Translations under genes and position numbers: made by a program | Shown here: positions 7,739 to 17,476 of the stretch, one piece after another | Layout: each line of letters opens with the position of its first letter | Numbering within the stretch: position 1 is the first letter of the stretch | NCBI GenBank assembly: GCA_016874235.1 | Contig: VGUJ01000001.1 | Location: 186,001 to 250,000, forward strand | Direction: 5' to 3' | Source: Gammaproteobacteria bacterium | GTDB taxonomy: Bacteria; Pseudomonadota; Gammaproteobacteria; Steroidobacterales; Steroidobacteraceae | DNA length: 64,000 nt | Notes under the pieces: model-generated | The model's input: the letters and a program-made list of their open reading frames with translations, nothing else | Databases searched by the model: none | What the model was told of the DNA's origin: nothing

Positions 7739-9142
7739 ATGAACCGACTACGCAGAAAATTCATCAAAGCAGCGGCAGCAGGCGGAATCGCCCACGCTTT
7801 CGCTCGGACAGCCGGTACGGTCCATGCCCAAATGGCGGGCACGGGTGGTTTCGGTGATTACAAGGCATTGGTCTGCCTGTTTTTGTTTGGCGGAAATGAC
7901 TCTTGGAATATGGTCGTCCCGAGCAGCACGGCTGAGTACAACGCTTACGCGCGTTCGCGCGGAGGGGGCACATCCTCGAGCCTGGCAATCGATCGCTCCG
8001 CGTTGCTGCCCGTAACACTTCAAGGGCAGTTGTCTGGAGACCCAACCTACGGATTTCATCCGAGCATGGTGGGGGCGCGAGACCTGTTTTCGTCCGGGAA
8101 GCTTGCGGTCATGGCGAATGTGGGTCCGCTGATTCGGCCGACTACGAAGACCCAATATCAGACGGCTGCGACAACTGGCCATACGCTCCCACCTCAATTG
8201 TTTTCCCACAATGATCAGCAGGATCAGTGGCACAGCCTACGCGGACGCGTAACGCTAAAGTCCGGCTGGGCTGGGCGAGTCGCCGATGTGCTCAACGCGC
8301 AGACCGGAGCCCAGTCACTCTCAGTCAACGTCTCACTGGCGGGGCAGACCTATTTTCAGGCCAGTGAGATTGCCAAGCCCTATGTCATGGGTGCGAACGG
8401 TCCGACGCCTTTTACGGCGTTTCCCACGACGGGCGCCGGACCCGCGCGGCGTACGGCCTTCGAGGCCGTGTTGTCGGCCGCAGCCGGGTCCGCCTCGAAT
8501 ACGATTTACGAACGGTCCTTCGCGGGAGTACAGCAGCGGGCTGTTCAATTCGCAGACCGCATCAGCGCGGCCATTGCTTCGGGCTACAGTTTTACCGCTT
8601 TGCCTAACACAGGCACCCTTTCGGCGCTGCAGCAGCAACTTAGGACCGTGGCAAAGATTATTTCGATGCGCCAGAGCTTAGGGTTGTCTCGCCAAATTTT
8701 CTTCGTATCTGCTGGAGGTTTCGACCAGCACGATGATCTTGTTCGCGACCAGCCGGGCCTGTTATCGAATATCAGTTTGTCGATCAAATCTTTCCATGAC
8801 GCGATGGTCGAAATCGGCATGGACAACAACGTGACCTTATTCACTCACTCCGATTTCGGACGTACCCTGACTTCGAATGGCGATGGTTCAGATCATGCCT
8901 GGGGCGGCCTGCAACTCGTTGCGGGCGGCGCTGTTCGGGGCAGTCGATTTTATGGAAGCTATCCGCTACTCGAGATCGGCAGTACCCTGGAGATTGGTGG
9001 AGGACGGATCATCCCCACGATCTCTGCCGATCAGTACGCGGCGACGCTGGCGAGTTGGTTCGGGGTCGCCGATTCGGATCTCCCCAAGGTCGCACCAAGC
9101 CTCTCCAACTTTACGACCCGAAATCTCGGCTTTTTAGTCTGA
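7739..9142 (+). CDS. DUF1501 family protein with Tat signal
   Basis: 467 residues. The N-terminus MNRLRRKFIKAAAAGG carries the twin-arginine motif, so the protein is exported folded, with cleavage probably near VHA (about 30). The DUF1501 body shows ALVCLFLFGGNDSWNMVVP (about 44-62), HNDQQDQW (159-166) and GFDQHDDL (about 328-335), the conserved metal-type motifs reminiscent of the alkaline phosphatase/sulfatase superfamily to which DUF1501 has been linked. It follows the DUF1800 gene by 12 bp in one transcription unit. The substrate is unknown. Confidence 0.88.
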   Translation: MNRLRRKFIKAAAAGGIAHAFARTAGTVHAQMAGTGGFGDYKALVCLFLFGGNDSWNMVVPSSTAEYNAYARSRGGGTSSSLAIDRSALLPVTLQGQLSGDPTYGFHPSMVGARDLFSSGKLAVMANVGPLIRPTTKTQYQTAATTGHTLPPQLFSHNDQQDQWHSLRGRVTLKSGWAGRVADVLNAQTGAQSLSVNVSLAGQTYFQASEIAKPYVMGANGPTPFTAFPTTGAGPARRTAFEAVLSAAAGSASNTIYERSFAGVQQRAVQFADRISAAIASGYSFTALPNTGTLSALQQQLRTVAKIISMRQSLGLSRQIFFVSAGGFDQHDDLVRDQPGLLSNISLSIKSFHDAMVEIGMDNNVTLFTHSDFGRTLTSNGDGSDHAWGGLQLVAGGAVRGSRFYGSYPLLEIGSTLEIGGGRIIPTISADQYAATLASWFGVADSDLPKVAPSLSNFTTRNLGFLV

Positions 9143-9169
9143 GCGAACGTGCGGTTATAGATAGGGTTA

Positions 9170-9865
9170 CTAGCGCCGAGTCGTCCCTGCAATCGCGCGC
9201 TCCACGAAGCGAGCGACTCCGTCACCCGCCGGATACCCTGACCCCGTCTTCGGGTTCCGTCCGCTCACGATCCCGCAGTGATAACGGGTGCGTCCCGCAT
9301 CGATCCAGAGTTCATCCGCGAGCGCGAGGGTCATTCCGTCATTCGCATCGTAGAGCCGGAAACGATCCATCTCCACGCGAAACCAAAGATTTTCGTGGTG
9401 GAGTAACCGACGGACCTGCAGTCCCAGCGCGCGCCCTGACGAACTCGGCGTGATGACTGAACGATCGGATGACTGCGACGAGATACGTATTTCATCGAGC
9501 GGCCCCTGTGGTGATTGCAACTGCTCAACGACGACGGTCGCCCAGACCGGCGGCGTTTCTCCGGTTCGTGATTGATCGCTATCGATGACGAGACTCGATG
9601 CGAAGATCGGTCTCTCGCTCCGATACTCCGGCGATGCATAGGCCTGACAGAGGGGCTCGAGATGCGCCGCACCCGCCCAGCCCCATGCAGCGATACCGAG
9701 AGGGATCGACGCGGGCAACGCAAGCGCCCAAAGGCACACTCGAATCCAGCGTTTGCGTCGCCCCTCGCCCTCGAGTCGAATGATATCCGCGAGCGCAAGT
9801 AGTAAGAGCGACGCGGGTACCGCGACGAACGTAAATACAACGATGCCGAGAGCGAGGTCGCTCAA
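9170..9865 (-). CDS. Uncharacterised membrane-anchored protein
   Basis: 231 residues, not recognised. Two hydrophobic segments (about 4-26 and 40-66) frame a short basic loop, followed by a ~165-residue soluble domain that probably faces the periplasm. The soluble part has no cysteine pair or enzyme motif I can name; it contains [15 protein letters not shown] and a C-terminal [14 protein letters not shown] segment. The ATG overlaps the hslU stop by 4 bp, so it is translated from the hslVU message. It is the last gene of the dapF-to-hslU transcription unit and runs tail to tail with the DUF1501 gene, leaving 27 bp. The coupling to a protease operon is the only functional hint. Confidence 0.7.
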   Translation of the reverse strand: MSDLALGIVVFTFVAVPASLLLLALADIIRLEGEGRRKRWIRVCLWALALPASIPLGIAAWGWAGAAHLEPLCQAYASPEYRSERPIFASSLVIDSDQSRTGETPPVWATVVVEQLQSPQGPLDEIRISSQSSDRSVITPSSSGRALGLQVRRLLHHENLWFRVEMDRFRLYDANDGMTLALADELWIDAGRTRYHCGIVSGRNPKTGSGYPAGDGVARFVERAIAGTTRR

Positions 9866-11211
9866 AGAATGAACCGACTCAGATCTTCGTCCTGTGCTAA
9901 CTTGCCGAGGTGGCTGTCGACATATGCGGCATCGATACGAATGGAGCTGCCGGTGCGTTCACTGGCGTCGTAAGAGAGACTTTCGAGCAGTCGCTCCATC
10001 ACGGTGTGCAGTCGACGGGCACCGATGTTCTCAGTACGATCGTTAACGTGAGCAGCGATTTCGGCCAACCGGCGCACGCCTTCCGAAGCGAACTCGACCT
10101 CGACTCCTTCAGTACGAAGTAGCGCGGCATATTGGGTGGTGAGAGAGGCATCGGGTTCGGTCAGGATCCGCACGAAATCTTCGATCTTGAGCGGTTCGAG
10201 TTCGACCCGAATCGGGAAGCGACCTTGCAGCTCCGGAATCAGATCGGAGGGCTTCGAAACATGAAATGCTCCTGAGGCGATGAAGAGCACATGATCGGTC
10301 TTGATGGGACCGTACTTCGTATTGACCGTACAGCCCTCGACGAGTGGGAGTAAGTCACGCTGAACACCTTCGCGTGAGACATCGGCACCGTACGTGTCTT
10401 GTCGACGACAGACTTTATCGATTTCATCGATGAACACGATGCCGTTTTGTTCTGCATTGCGAACGGCTTGGGCGCGCAGCTCTTCTTCGTTGAGCATTTT
10501 TGCAGCTTCCTCATCGACGAGGATCTTTGCTGCATCGCGCACTTTCATCTTTTTCGAGCGACTTTTACCCGCCCCGAGATTCTGGAACATCGTCTGCAGT
10601 TGTTGCTGCATCTCCTCCATGCCTGGAGGAGCGAGAATCTCAATGCCGGGGCCCATGCCTCGAAGTTCAATCTCGATCTCACGTTCGTCCAGCGCGCCTT
10701 CGCGCAGCATCTTTCTAAACTTCTGTCGGGTCTCGGCGTCCCGCGGAGCGGCGGGCTCGTCCGTCGAAAAACCCATCAGCTTGGGTTTTGGGAGCAGCGC
10801 ATCGAGGATGCGTTCTTCAGCCGCATCGGCCGCTCGATCCTTTACTCGGGCGATTTCCGCTTCGCGCGTGATTTTGACGGCGACATCCACGAGTTCTTTG
10901 ACGATGGAGTCGACATCTCGGCCGACATAACCCACCTCGGTGAACTTGGTCGCCTCCACTTTGACAAACGGCGCGTTGGCGAGACGAGCGAGCCGACGTG
11001 CAATTTCTGTCTTGCCGCAGCCGGTCGGGCCGATCATCAAAATATTCTTCGGTGTGATCTCAGACCGAAGACGCTCATCGACCTGCATACGACGCCACCG
11101 ATTGCGAAGCGCGATCGACACGGCACGTTTGGCGGCGTCTTGTCCGACGATGTGTTTGTCGAGTTCGCCCACGATCTGTCGTGGACGTAGGCTCGTGGCC
11201 GGGTCGGTCAC
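9862..11211 (-). CDS. hslU: ATP-dependent protease ATPase subunit HslU
   Basis: 449 residues, normal length. Walker [16 protein letters not shown] (about 60-74), the pore-loop region [16 protein letters not shown], the intermediate (I) domain rich in charged residues (about 110-240), Walker [11 protein letters not shown], and the C-terminal DLSRFIL, which ends in the hydrophobic tail that docks into HslV. HslU unfolds substrates and feeds them into the HslV peptidase in the cytoplasm. The gene overlaps the hslV stop by 4 bp. There is nothing unusual in the ATPase motifs. Confidence 0.97.
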   Translation of the reverse strand: MTDPATSLRPRQIVGELDKHIVGQDAAKRAVSIALRNRWRRMQVDERLRSEITPKNILMIGPTGCGKTEIARRLARLANAPFVKVEATKFTEVGYVGRDVDSIVKELVDVAVKITREAEIARVKDRAADAAEERILDALLPKPKLMGFSTDEPAAPRDAETRQKFRKMLREGALDEREIEIELRGMGPGIEILAPPGMEEMQQQLQTMFQNLGAGKSRSKKMKVRDAAKILVDEEAAKMLNEEELRAQAVRNAEQNGIVFIDEIDKVCRRQDTYGADVSREGVQRDLLPLVEGCTVNTKYGPIKTDHVLFIASGAFHVSKPSDLIPELQGRFPIRVELEPLKIEDFVRILTEPDASLTTQYAALLRTEGVEVEFASEGVRRLAEIAAHVNDRTENIGARRLHTVMERLLESLSYDASERTGSSIRIDAAYVDSHLGKLAQDEDLSRFIL

Positions 11212-11753
11212 GATGACAGCTCCTCGATGACGAGATTACGGTTGGTGTACACGCAGATGTCCGCCGCGATGTTGAGTGCGCGCTCGACGATCTCGCGAGC
11301 GGACAGATCGGTGTTTTCGAGTAGGGCGCGGGCTGCGGCCTGCGCGAACGGACCGCCTGAGCCGATCGCGACGAGATCATGCTCGGGTTCGATGACATCG
11401 CCATTTCCGGAAATGACGAAAAGTTTGTGCGGATCACCGACCAGCAGGAGAGCTTCGAGTCGGCGCAGGTAGCGGTCAGAGCGCCAGTCTTTGGCAAGCT
11501 CGATGGCTGCACGAGTGAGGTTGCTGAATTTGTCTAGCTTGCCTTCGAAGCGCTCGAAAAGCGTGAAAGCGTCTGCGGTGCCACCCGCGAACCCGCCGAG
11601 CACTTTGCCTTGTCCGAGTGGCCGAACTTTTCGGGCATTGCCCTTCATGACGGTGCTACCGAGCGTGACTTGTCCGTCTCCGCCAATCGCCACGACTCCG
11701 TTTCGACGTACGCCGAGAATGGTGGTGCCGTGCGGGTTGAATCCTTCGCTCAT
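11208..11753 (-). CDS. hslV: ATP-dependent protease peptidase subunit HslV
   Basis: 181 residues. Proteasome-like N-terminal-nucleophile hydrolase: TTILGVRR begins at residue 10, so a nine-residue propeptide must be removed to free the catalytic Thr, slightly longer than the single Met of E. coli Hsl[15 protein letters not shown] and ARKVR follow, giving the conserved Lys. [19 protein letters not shown] and [16 protein letters not shown] are typical. It forms the dodecameric core capped by HslU. It overlaps xerC by 4 bp upstream and hslU by 4 bp downstream. Confidence 0.97.
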   Translation of the reverse strand: MSEGFNPHGTTILGVRRNGVVAIGGDGQVTLGSTVMKGNARKVRPLGQGKVLGGFAGGTADAFTLFERFEGKLDKFSNLTRAAIELAKDWRSDRYLRRLEALLLVGDPHKLFVISGNGDVIEPEHDLVAIGSGGPFAQAAARALLENTDLSAREIVERALNIAADICVYTNRNLVIEELSS

Positions 11754-12673
11754 GTCTTCTTCCTGGCTCGCGGGTGGGCCTGATCATAGATGCGGGCGAG
11801 ATGCTGGAAATCAAGGTGGGTATACACCTGCGTCGTCGCGATGTCTGCGTGGCCGAGTAGCTCTTGGACGCCGCGCAGATCTTGACTCGACTCGAGCAGA
11901 TGCGACGCAAAAGAATGTCTGAACAGGTGAGGGTGTACGTGGACGGGAAGTCCCTGCAATCGGGCCCAGCGTGCGATACGCGTCTGGATGGTGCGATGCC
12001 CCACACGGCGGCCTTTGCCGCCTGTGAATAGAGCCGTCTCGCCCGCACCGGCGTGATCGCCGCGTACCTTGAGCCAAGCCTCGAGCGCGTCGATGGCTTT
12101 TCGACCGACCGGGAGAATACGAGATTTGTTTCCTTTGCCTGTGACGCGAACGGTTCGATCTGCAAAATCGATGGCGCCAAGATCGAGATCGATGAGTTCG
12201 GAGAGGCGTAGTCCTGAGGAATAAAAGAGCTCCATGATCGCGCGATCACGTAGGGCGAGTGGATCATCGCTCTGGATTGCGAGCAGACGACTCATCTGAT
12301 CAACGTCTAGCGTCTCCGGTAATCGACGCGTTGCCTTAGGGGCCCGGACATCTGCCGCAGGGTTTTGGGTAATGACCCGCTCACGTTGCAGATAACGAAG
12401 AAACGTACGCACCGCCGAAAGACGGCGCTGAACGCTTCGTGGCGATAATCCACCGGCATGAGAGCGTGCTGCGAAAAGGCGCAGATGCTGCGCATCGAGT
12501 GACTTCCACGACGCGACCTGGTTGGCCTCACACCAGATGAGTAACGCATCGATTTCGCGAAGATAATTGGCGGCGGTGTGTGGCGAAAGTCGACGCTCGG
12601 TACCGAGGTGAGTACCGAAGCGATCACGCCATCGTCGCGCCTCAGGCTTCACACCTGAAGTCCGCTTCCGCAA
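11750..12673 (-). CDS. xerC: Tyrosine recombinase XerC
   Basis: 307 residues. The N-terminal SAM-like core-binding domain (about 12-105) is followed by the catalytic domain with Arg in SSGLRLSEL, the Lys in [14 protein letters not shown], the [12 protein letters not shown] box (His-x-x-Arg) and [15 protein letters not shown] carrying the nucleophilic Tyr. It acts with XerD on dif to resolve chromosome dimers. It sits downstream of dapF and DUF484 as in many gammaproteobacteria, and its 5' end overlaps the DUF484 gene by 25 bp. A second xer gene is not in this window. Confidence 0.95.
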   Translation of the reverse strand: MRKRTSGVKPEARRWRDRFGTHLGTERRLSPHTAANYLREIDALLIWCEANQVASWKSLDAQHLRLFAARSHAGGLSPRSVQRRLSAVRTFLRYLQRERVITQNPAADVRAPKATRRLPETLDVDQMSRLLAIQSDDPLALRDRAIMELFYSSGLRLSELIDLDLGAIDFADRTVRVTGKGNKSRILPVGRKAIDALEAWLKVRGDHAGAGETALFTGGKGRRVGHRTIQTRIARWARLQGLPVHVHPHLFRHSFASHLLESSQDLRGVQELLGHADIATTQVYTHLDFQHLARIYDQAHPRARKKT

Positions 12674-13272
12674 CGCGTGAGCGCCGCGCTGATCATTTCG
12701 CCGATACGCGCCAGGAAGTCTGTGCTCACCGCCGGATTGAATCGATCCGCATCCGTACTGCCGAGTACGAGTGCGCCCAGCGTCGCACCCGGTCCGAGGG
12801 GAATGATCGCCATCGACGCGATACTCGCGCCTGAATCGCCGAGTAAACTCTTACGTTGCGCCTCTGAAAAATGACCACAACGCGGTTTGCCTGCCGACAG
12901 CAGAGATTCCAGCATCGGGCGTTTCTCGGGCTCCAGTACGAGCTGCGTGGGGGCGACATCAAAGTCTTCCCGCATCGAGGCCTCGACCTGAGCGCATACG
13001 TCGGCCGCGGTTCGGGTATGCAGCAAGCGCAGCGTCAGTTTATGGATTCGCTCCGCGAGTTGATCGTTATTACGCGCCACCCGAACGAGCTCTGCAAGCC
13101 GCTCACGGCTCGCCGCCTGCCGCTCGCGCAGTACTTTGAGTTGTCTCTCGACGAGGGATACCGTTCCGTTTCCGCCATGCGGGACATGAAGGTTTTCGAG
13201 TAGCTCGGGGTGAGCGTCGAAAAAGCCTGGATGCTGCTTCAGATATTGCGCAACGTCATCCGCACTGCTCAT
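12649..13272 (-). CDS. DUF484 family protein (YigA-like, GAF-fold)
   Basis: 207 residues. It opens with VAQYLKQHPGFFDAHPELLENLHVPH, split here between a helical hairpin and the HP motif typical of DUF484 (residues about 7-32). A coiled-coil stretch (VERQLKVLRERQAASRERL) follows, then a GAF-like domain to the C-terminus. Its function is unknown; the family is consistently found between dapF and xerC, as here. It starts 13 bp after dapF and overlaps xerC by 25 bp. The length is normal. Confidence 0.9.
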   Translation of the reverse strand: MSSADDVAQYLKQHPGFFDAHPELLENLHVPHGGNGTVSLVERQLKVLRERQAASRERLAELVRVARNNDQLAERIHKLTLRLLHTRTAADVCAQVEASMREDFDVAPTQLVLEPEKRPMLESLLSAGKPRCGHFSEAQRKSLLGDSGASIASMAIIPLGPGATLGALVLGSTDADRFNPAVSTDFLARIGEMISAALTRCGSGLQV

Positions 13273-13285
13273 GGCTTCATGCTCC

Positions 13286-14101
13286 TCAAAGAAAATCGAG
13301 TTCGCCCCGATAGGCGACTGCTGCAGGGCCCGTCATCCAGAGTACCGAGTTTTCACCGCGCCAGCTGATCTGTAGTGATCCACCGGGTAAACGGACGTTT
13401 ACGTCATCTCCGAACCAACCCGATCGACGACCCGCGGCCATCGCAGCACAGGCTCCTGTGCCGCAGGCGAGAGTTTCACCCACTCCGCGCTCGAAGACGC
13501 GCAATCGCGCATGAGCGCGATCGATCACCTGCAAAAACCCAACATTCGTTCGATTGGGGAATCTCGGATGAGATTCAAGGAGGGCACCGAGCGTTGCGAC
13601 GGGGGCAACATCAACCTCATCGACTCGCAGGACGACATGAGGATTGCCCATCGAGACTTCGGTGAACGAGACGTCTCGATTTGCAACCGAGAGAGTCGTG
13701 TTGCCCTTAGTCAAAAAATGCGGGGTTCCCATATTCACCGAGACCATCCCCGGTTCGCCGAAGCGGGCCTCGATACGACCGCCAAGACTCTCGAGGCTGA
13801 AGCCCATCTGGACGGCTTGATCAGAGAGTCTTGCTGATAATCTGAGCCACTCAGCAACGCAGCGGGCACCATTTCCACATTGCTCGACTTCACCGCCATC
13901 CGCATTGAAGATTTTGTAGGACGCGACGGAGTCCGGTTGGTGAGGCGGCAAAATCACGAGGGCCTGATCAAAGCCGACGCCCGTATGGCGGTCCGCCAGC
14001 TTTCGCCAAGTTGATGTATCGGGAAGCGGATCTCCCTTACGCGCTTCGATAACCATGAAGTCGTTCCCGAGCCCGTGCATTTTGGTGAAGCGAAGCGTCA
14101 T
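13286..14101 (-). CDS. dapF: Diaminopimelate epimerase
   Basis: 271 residues. LRFTKMHGLGNDFMVIEA is the standard N-terminus. The two catalytic cysteines are visible in CGNGARC (about residue 76) and ACGTGACAA (about 213), the acid/base pair that interconverts LL- and meso-diaminopimelate for lysine and peptidoglycan synthesis. GNPHVVL and ERGVGETLACG are also conserved. It lies 15 bp downstream of the dehydrogenase/CoA-binding fusion. The lptM and lysA genes that often precede dapF in this group are not next to it here; lptM is found at 33211. Confidence 0.97.
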   Translation of the reverse strand: MTLRFTKMHGLGNDFMVIEARKGDPLPDTSTWRKLADRHTGVGFDQALVILPPHQPDSVASYKIFNADGGEVEQCGNGARCVAEWLRLSARLSDQAVQMGFSLESLGGRIEARFGEPGMVSVNMGTPHFLTKGNTTLSVANRDVSFTEVSMGNPHVVLRVDEVDVAPVATLGALLESHPRFPNRTNVGFLQVIDRAHARLRVFERGVGETLACGTGACAAMAAGRRSGWFGDDVNVRLPGGSLQISWRGENSVLWMTGPAAVAYRGELDFL

Positions 14102-14116
14102 GAATGGGCTCCGAGA

Positions 14117-15412
14117 TCAACCCATCGCCGCGCGATCGCGGAAGAGGCAGCGGTCCATCACCGTGAAGACCCCGGCATTACGAGCCCGTCGTGCGGCAGC
14201 CTCGTCGATGACGCCATCTTGCAGCCATAACGCGGGCAGCTTCAGACGAATGCAGTCCTCGACGATAGCCGAGACATGTTCAGGCCGTCGAAACACGTCG
14301 ACGAGATCGACAGTCTCTCCCGGAGAGAGCACGTCGCCGAGTCGATCGAGCGACGGTACGCAACGCTCGCCGAGGATTTCGGGGGCAGAGGGTGTGATGG
14401 GGATGATGCGATACCCGAACTTCTGTAGTGATCGCGCGACGCCATGACTCGGACGCGTACGATCGGCGCTCAAACCCACGATGGCGATGGTCTGCACACG
14501 ACGCAGCAAGGCCGAGATCTCATTCTCTGGAGGGTTCGTGAAAGATGCGTTCTCGAACAACTCCCACTTGAGTCGATACACGGCAGAGATATCCTCGTCC
14601 CCGTAGCCTCGACGAATCAGCTCTCCGAATTCGCGCAGCATGTCATCCACGACGGGAAGCGAGACACCACAGGCAGCGGCCATGTCTCGGCAGATACGCA
14701 GATCTTTCTCGTGCAGCCGAACTCTGAAGCCTGCGGGAAAGGTTCCGCGAATCATATTGGGGGCCCGATTGACGAAGTACCACGCGCTACCCGCGCCTTT
14801 ACCCAGCGTATCGACGAGCAATTCGAGGGGTAATTTTTGAGCGCGTGCGAACGCCATCGCTTCGGCTGCCGTGCGGATAATGCCCGCACAAAGAATCTGG
14901 TTCGTCGCTTTCGTAGCCTGACCCGCGCCATGCGGCCCAAATAGACTGATCGTCTTGCCCATTGCTTCGAGCACGGGTCGGGCTCGATCGAAGTCTGCGG
15001 TGTTGCCACCGCACATGATGGCGAGGGTGCCTTTTTGTGCGCCCTCGACTCCGCCGCTCACAGGACAATCCAAAAATGCAGCGCGACGTTCTGCAAGCAA
15101 GGCGGCAGCAGTACGGGCCGTGTCGGCACTGACGGTGGAGCAGTCGATGACGAGAGTATTCGGCCGGATGACGGGTACTACCGCGCGCAGTACTTCAAGC
15201 ACGTCGGCATCTGCCGAGACGCATAAAACCAATATGTTGCAACGCTCCGCGAGTTCAGTCGGACTCGAGGCGGCGTGACAGCCGAGCTCGAGTGCAAGCG
15301 CGGCAGATTTTTCGACGGAGCGATTCCAGACTGCAGTAAGCAGCCCCACCTTATGGAGGTTGCGCGCCATGGAAATACCCATAGCGCCGAGCCCGATGAA
15401 TCCGACTTGCAT
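14117..15412 (-). CDS. Fusion of a 3-hydroxyisobutyrate dehydrogenase-family enzyme with a CoA-binding (YccU-like) domain
   Basis: 431 residues, about 130 more than a normal beta-hydroxyacid dehydrogenase. Residues 1-290 are a complete dehydrogenase: GFIGLGAMG (4-12) binds NAD(P), DCPVSGGVEGA (115-125) binds substrate and Lys168 in GAGQATKATN is the catalytic lysine. Residues about 298-431 are a separate Rossmann-type CoA-binding domain (IAIVGLSADRTRPSHGVA, then GYRIIPITPSAPEILGE and ALWLQDGVID), like the small protein YccU. No frameshift is needed, so this is a genuine single ORF. Such proteins reduce or oxidise small 3-hydroxy acids (tartronate semialdehyde, methylmalonate semialdehyde); the CoA domain may sense or bind acyl-CoA. 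The substrate is unknown. Confidence 0.85.
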   Translation of the reverse strand: MQVGFIGLGAMGISMARNLHKVGLLTAVWNRSVEKSAALALELGCHAASSPTELAERCNILVLCVSADADVLEVLRAVVPVIRPNTLVIDCSTVSADTARTAAALLAERRAAFLDCPVSGGVEGAQKGTLAIMCGGNTADFDRARPVLEAMGKTISLFGPHGAGQATKATNQILCAGIIRTAAEAMAFARAQKLPLELLVDTLGKGAGSAWYFVNRAPNMIRGTFPAGFRVRLHEKDLRICRDMAAACGVSLPVVDDMLREFGELIRRGYGDEDISAVYRLKWELFENASFTNPPENEISALLRRVQTIAIVGLSADRTRPSHGVARSLQKFGYRIIPITPSAPEILGERCVPSLDRLGDVLSPGETVDLVDVFRRPEHVSAIVEDCIRLKLPALWLQDGVIDEAAARRARNAGVFTVMDRCLFRDRAAMG

Positions 15413-15463
15413 GCCCGGAAGTTTAGCAGGCCGTTACCGCTCGGTAGCCGCAGAGACCGCTAC

Positions 15464-15500
15464 AAAAAAAACGGGGCGGCAACCTTTCGATTGCCGCCCC
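15464..15500 (-). terminator. Intrinsic terminator of amtB
   Basis: Read on the minus strand, a 10-bp perfect stem GGGGCGGCAA/TTGCCGCCCC with an 8-nt loop (arms 15491-15500 and 15473-15482) is followed by an eight-T run (15471-15464, after one intervening G). It lies 37 bp after the amtB stop. This is a textbook Rho-independent terminator for the glnK-amtB unit and separates it from the downstream dehydrogenase operon. Confidence 0.9.
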
Positions 15501-15536
15501 CAGGCTTTACAGGGGACAACTGTAACCTCAAAAATC

Positions 15537-16985
15537 TCAGCTGGTGTACGCCCGCTCGTTGTGCTCGTTGGTATCGAGCCCCTCGCGCTCGGATTCTTCA
15601 GCGACCCGCAGCCCGACGATCAGATCGGCAATCTTGAAGGCGATGAACGCGGCGACGGCGGACCAGACGATTGTGACGCCGACGGCCTTCGCCTGAGTCA
15701 ATACCTGCGTGGCAATGGGGTTCGACCCCACTGAGGCCATAACCCAATCCGTGACGAGGCCGGGCCCGCCGAGGCTTTGGCTGTTAAAGACGCCCGTGAG
15801 CAGGGCACCCAAAATTCCGCCGATGCCATGGACACCGAACACATCGAGAGAGTCATCGGCCTTAAGCAATCTCTTGAGGCCCGTGACACCCCAGAGGCAG
15901 ACAGGACCTGCAACGAGACCGATGACGAGTGCGCCCATCATTCCAACGTTACCTGCTGCCGGCGTAATCGCGACGAGACCCGCCACGGCACCGGAGGCGG
16001 CGCCGAGCATCGACGCGTGCCCCTTCAGCGCCCACTCAGCGAAGGACCAGGCGACGACGGCGCCCGCCGTAGCAAGCAGGGTGTTGAGAAAGGCGAGGGC
16101 TGCGAAGTTGCCGGCCTCGAGGGCTGAGCCCGCATTGAAACCGAACCAACCCACCCACAGTAGCGATGCGCCGACCATGGTGTGCACGAGGTTGTGCGGC
16201 GGCATGGGTTCGCGTCCGTAGCCCACACGCTTGCCCACCATATAGGCACCGACGAGGCCAGCGACACCCGCATTGATGTGGACGACCGTACCACCGGCGA
16301 AATCGAGCGCACCCCATTGCCATAGCAGACCCGCCTTTGAGTTCAACTCATCGACGACGCTGGGATCGGTGTATGCGTCGGGTCCCATCCAGAACCAGAC
16401 CATGTGCGCGATCGGCAAATAGCAAATGGTGAACCAGATCACCATGAAGATCAGTACCGCGGAGAACTTCATTCGCTCGGCGAAGGCGCCGACGATCAGG
16501 GAGCACGTGATACCCGCAAATGTCGCCTGAAAGGCCACGAAACTGATTTCCGGAATGACGACACCTTTACTGAAGGTCGCTGCGTAGGCAAAAGTTCCGG
16601 CGACCGGATCCCAGACGCCGTTTAGGAAGAGCCGATCGGTGCCACCGATGAAGGCGCTGCCTTCGGTGAATGCAATCGAGTAACCGTAGATGCACCACAG
16701 GACCACGATGAGGGAGAAGCCCACCATCACCTGCATCAGTACGGAGAGAATATTTTTTGATCGAACCAGGCCACCGTAGAAGAGAGCGAGACCCGGAATC
16801 GTCATCAGCACGACCAGGAGCGTCGACACCATCATCCACGAGACGTCGCCCTTGTCCGGAGTGGGCGCATCCTGTCCAAGCGATATCGCCGGTGCAAAGA
16901 GGCCGAGCACAAGTGCCGAAAGCCCGATGGCCTTGCGATGCCAGCCGCTTATCGAAGTGATCCAATCTTTGGTCGTCGTCATCAT
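15537..16985 (-). CDS. amtB: Ammonium transporter AmtB
   Basis: 482 residues. It begins with a cleavable signal peptide (about 1-38), as Amt proteins often do, then eleven membrane helices starting near WMMVSTLLVVLMTIPGL. The twin pore histidines are seen in VHINAGVAGLVGAY and in FGVHGIGGILGALL; GGTVVH and the Phe gate region AFQATFAGIT are also present. AmtB forms trimers that conduct ammonium into the cell and is plugged by GlnK, whose gene lies 25 bp upstream in the same operon. Expression is expected to be nitrogen-controlled through the sigma-54 promoter upstream of glnK. Confidence 0.96.
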   Translation of the reverse strand: MMTTTKDWITSISGWHRKAIGLSALVLGLFAPAISLGQDAPTPDKGDVSWMMVSTLLVVLMTIPGLALFYGGLVRSKNILSVLMQVMVGFSLIVVLWCIYGYSIAFTEGSAFIGGTDRLFLNGVWDPVAGTFAYAATFSKGVVIPEISFVAFQATFAGITCSLIVGAFAERMKFSAVLIFMVIWFTICYLPIAHMVWFWMGPDAYTDPSVVDELNSKAGLLWQWGALDFAGGTVVHINAGVAGLVGAYMVGKRVGYGREPMPPHNLVHTMVGASLLWVGWFGFNAGSALEAGNFAALAFLNTLLATAGAVVAWSFAEWALKGHASMLGAASGAVAGLVAITPAAGNVGMMGALVIGLVAGPVCLWGVTGLKRLLKADDSLDVFGVHGIGGILGALLTGVFNSQSLGGPGLVTDWVMASVGSNPIATQVLTQAKAVGVTIVWSAVAAFIAFKIADLIVGLRVAEESEREGLDTNEHNERAYTS

Positions 16986-17010
16986 GTCTCTCTCCCTGCT
17001 CGCCGTGTAA

Positions 17011-17349
17011 TCAAGTTGCCGCCACCCCGGTTTCGCCGGTGCGAATGCGTATAGCCTGTTCGATGTTGGTTACGAAAATCCTGCCGTCTCCGACTTTGCC
17101 AGTGCGGGTTACGTTGGCGATGGCCTCGATCACGGGTTCGACGATGCTTTCGTCTACAGCGATCAAGACCTGCATACGTGGTACAAAATCGACGTGATAC
17201 TCCGCGCCCCGATAAACCTCGGCATGGCCATGTTGAGCGCCATATCCCTGCACTTCCATCACGGTCATGCCCTGCACCCCGATTTGCGCCACGGCCATTT
17301 CCAGATCGTCCAACTTGTAGGGCCGGATGATCGCGGTGATCATTTTCAT
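17011..17349 (-). CDS. glnK: Nitrogen regulatory protein P-II GlnK
   Basis: 112 residues from the ATG at 17349. A longer frame extends upstream, but MKMITAIIRPYKLDDLEMAV is the invariant PII N-terminus. Tyr51, the uridylylation site at the T-loop tip (VYRGAEYHVDF), is conserved, as are GKVGDGRIFV (ATP/2-oxoglutarate site) and the C-terminal IRTGETG. GlnK senses 2-oxoglutarate, ATP/ADP and glutamine (through uridylylation) and blocks AmtB when nitrogen is plentiful. The T-loop sequence GYGAQHGHAEVY deviates slightly from the common GRQKGHTELY. It is paired with amtB 25 bp downstream. Confidence 0.97.
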   Translation of the reverse strand: MKMITAIIRPYKLDDLEMAVAQIGVQGMTVMEVQGYGAQHGHAEVYRGAEYHVDFVPRMQVLIAVDESIVEPVIEAIANVTRTGKVGDGRIFVTNIEQAIRIRTGETGVAAT

Positions 17350-17476
17350 CGCCACGCCTTCATCGCTTTGCCTACCCAGCTGGGTGCCAAACCGAACGAT
17401 CCGGCGGCTAATGCCGCTCGGCGCAGAGCCTAAGGTCGCGTTATCCTTCGCAACGTCCGGCCTGCACTCGGGGTTT

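Noticed and set aside
11750-12673. Phage or integron integrase
   Set aside because: The tyrosine recombinase sits in the dapF-DUF484-xerC-hslVU context and has XerC length and motifs, so it is the housekeeping recombinase.
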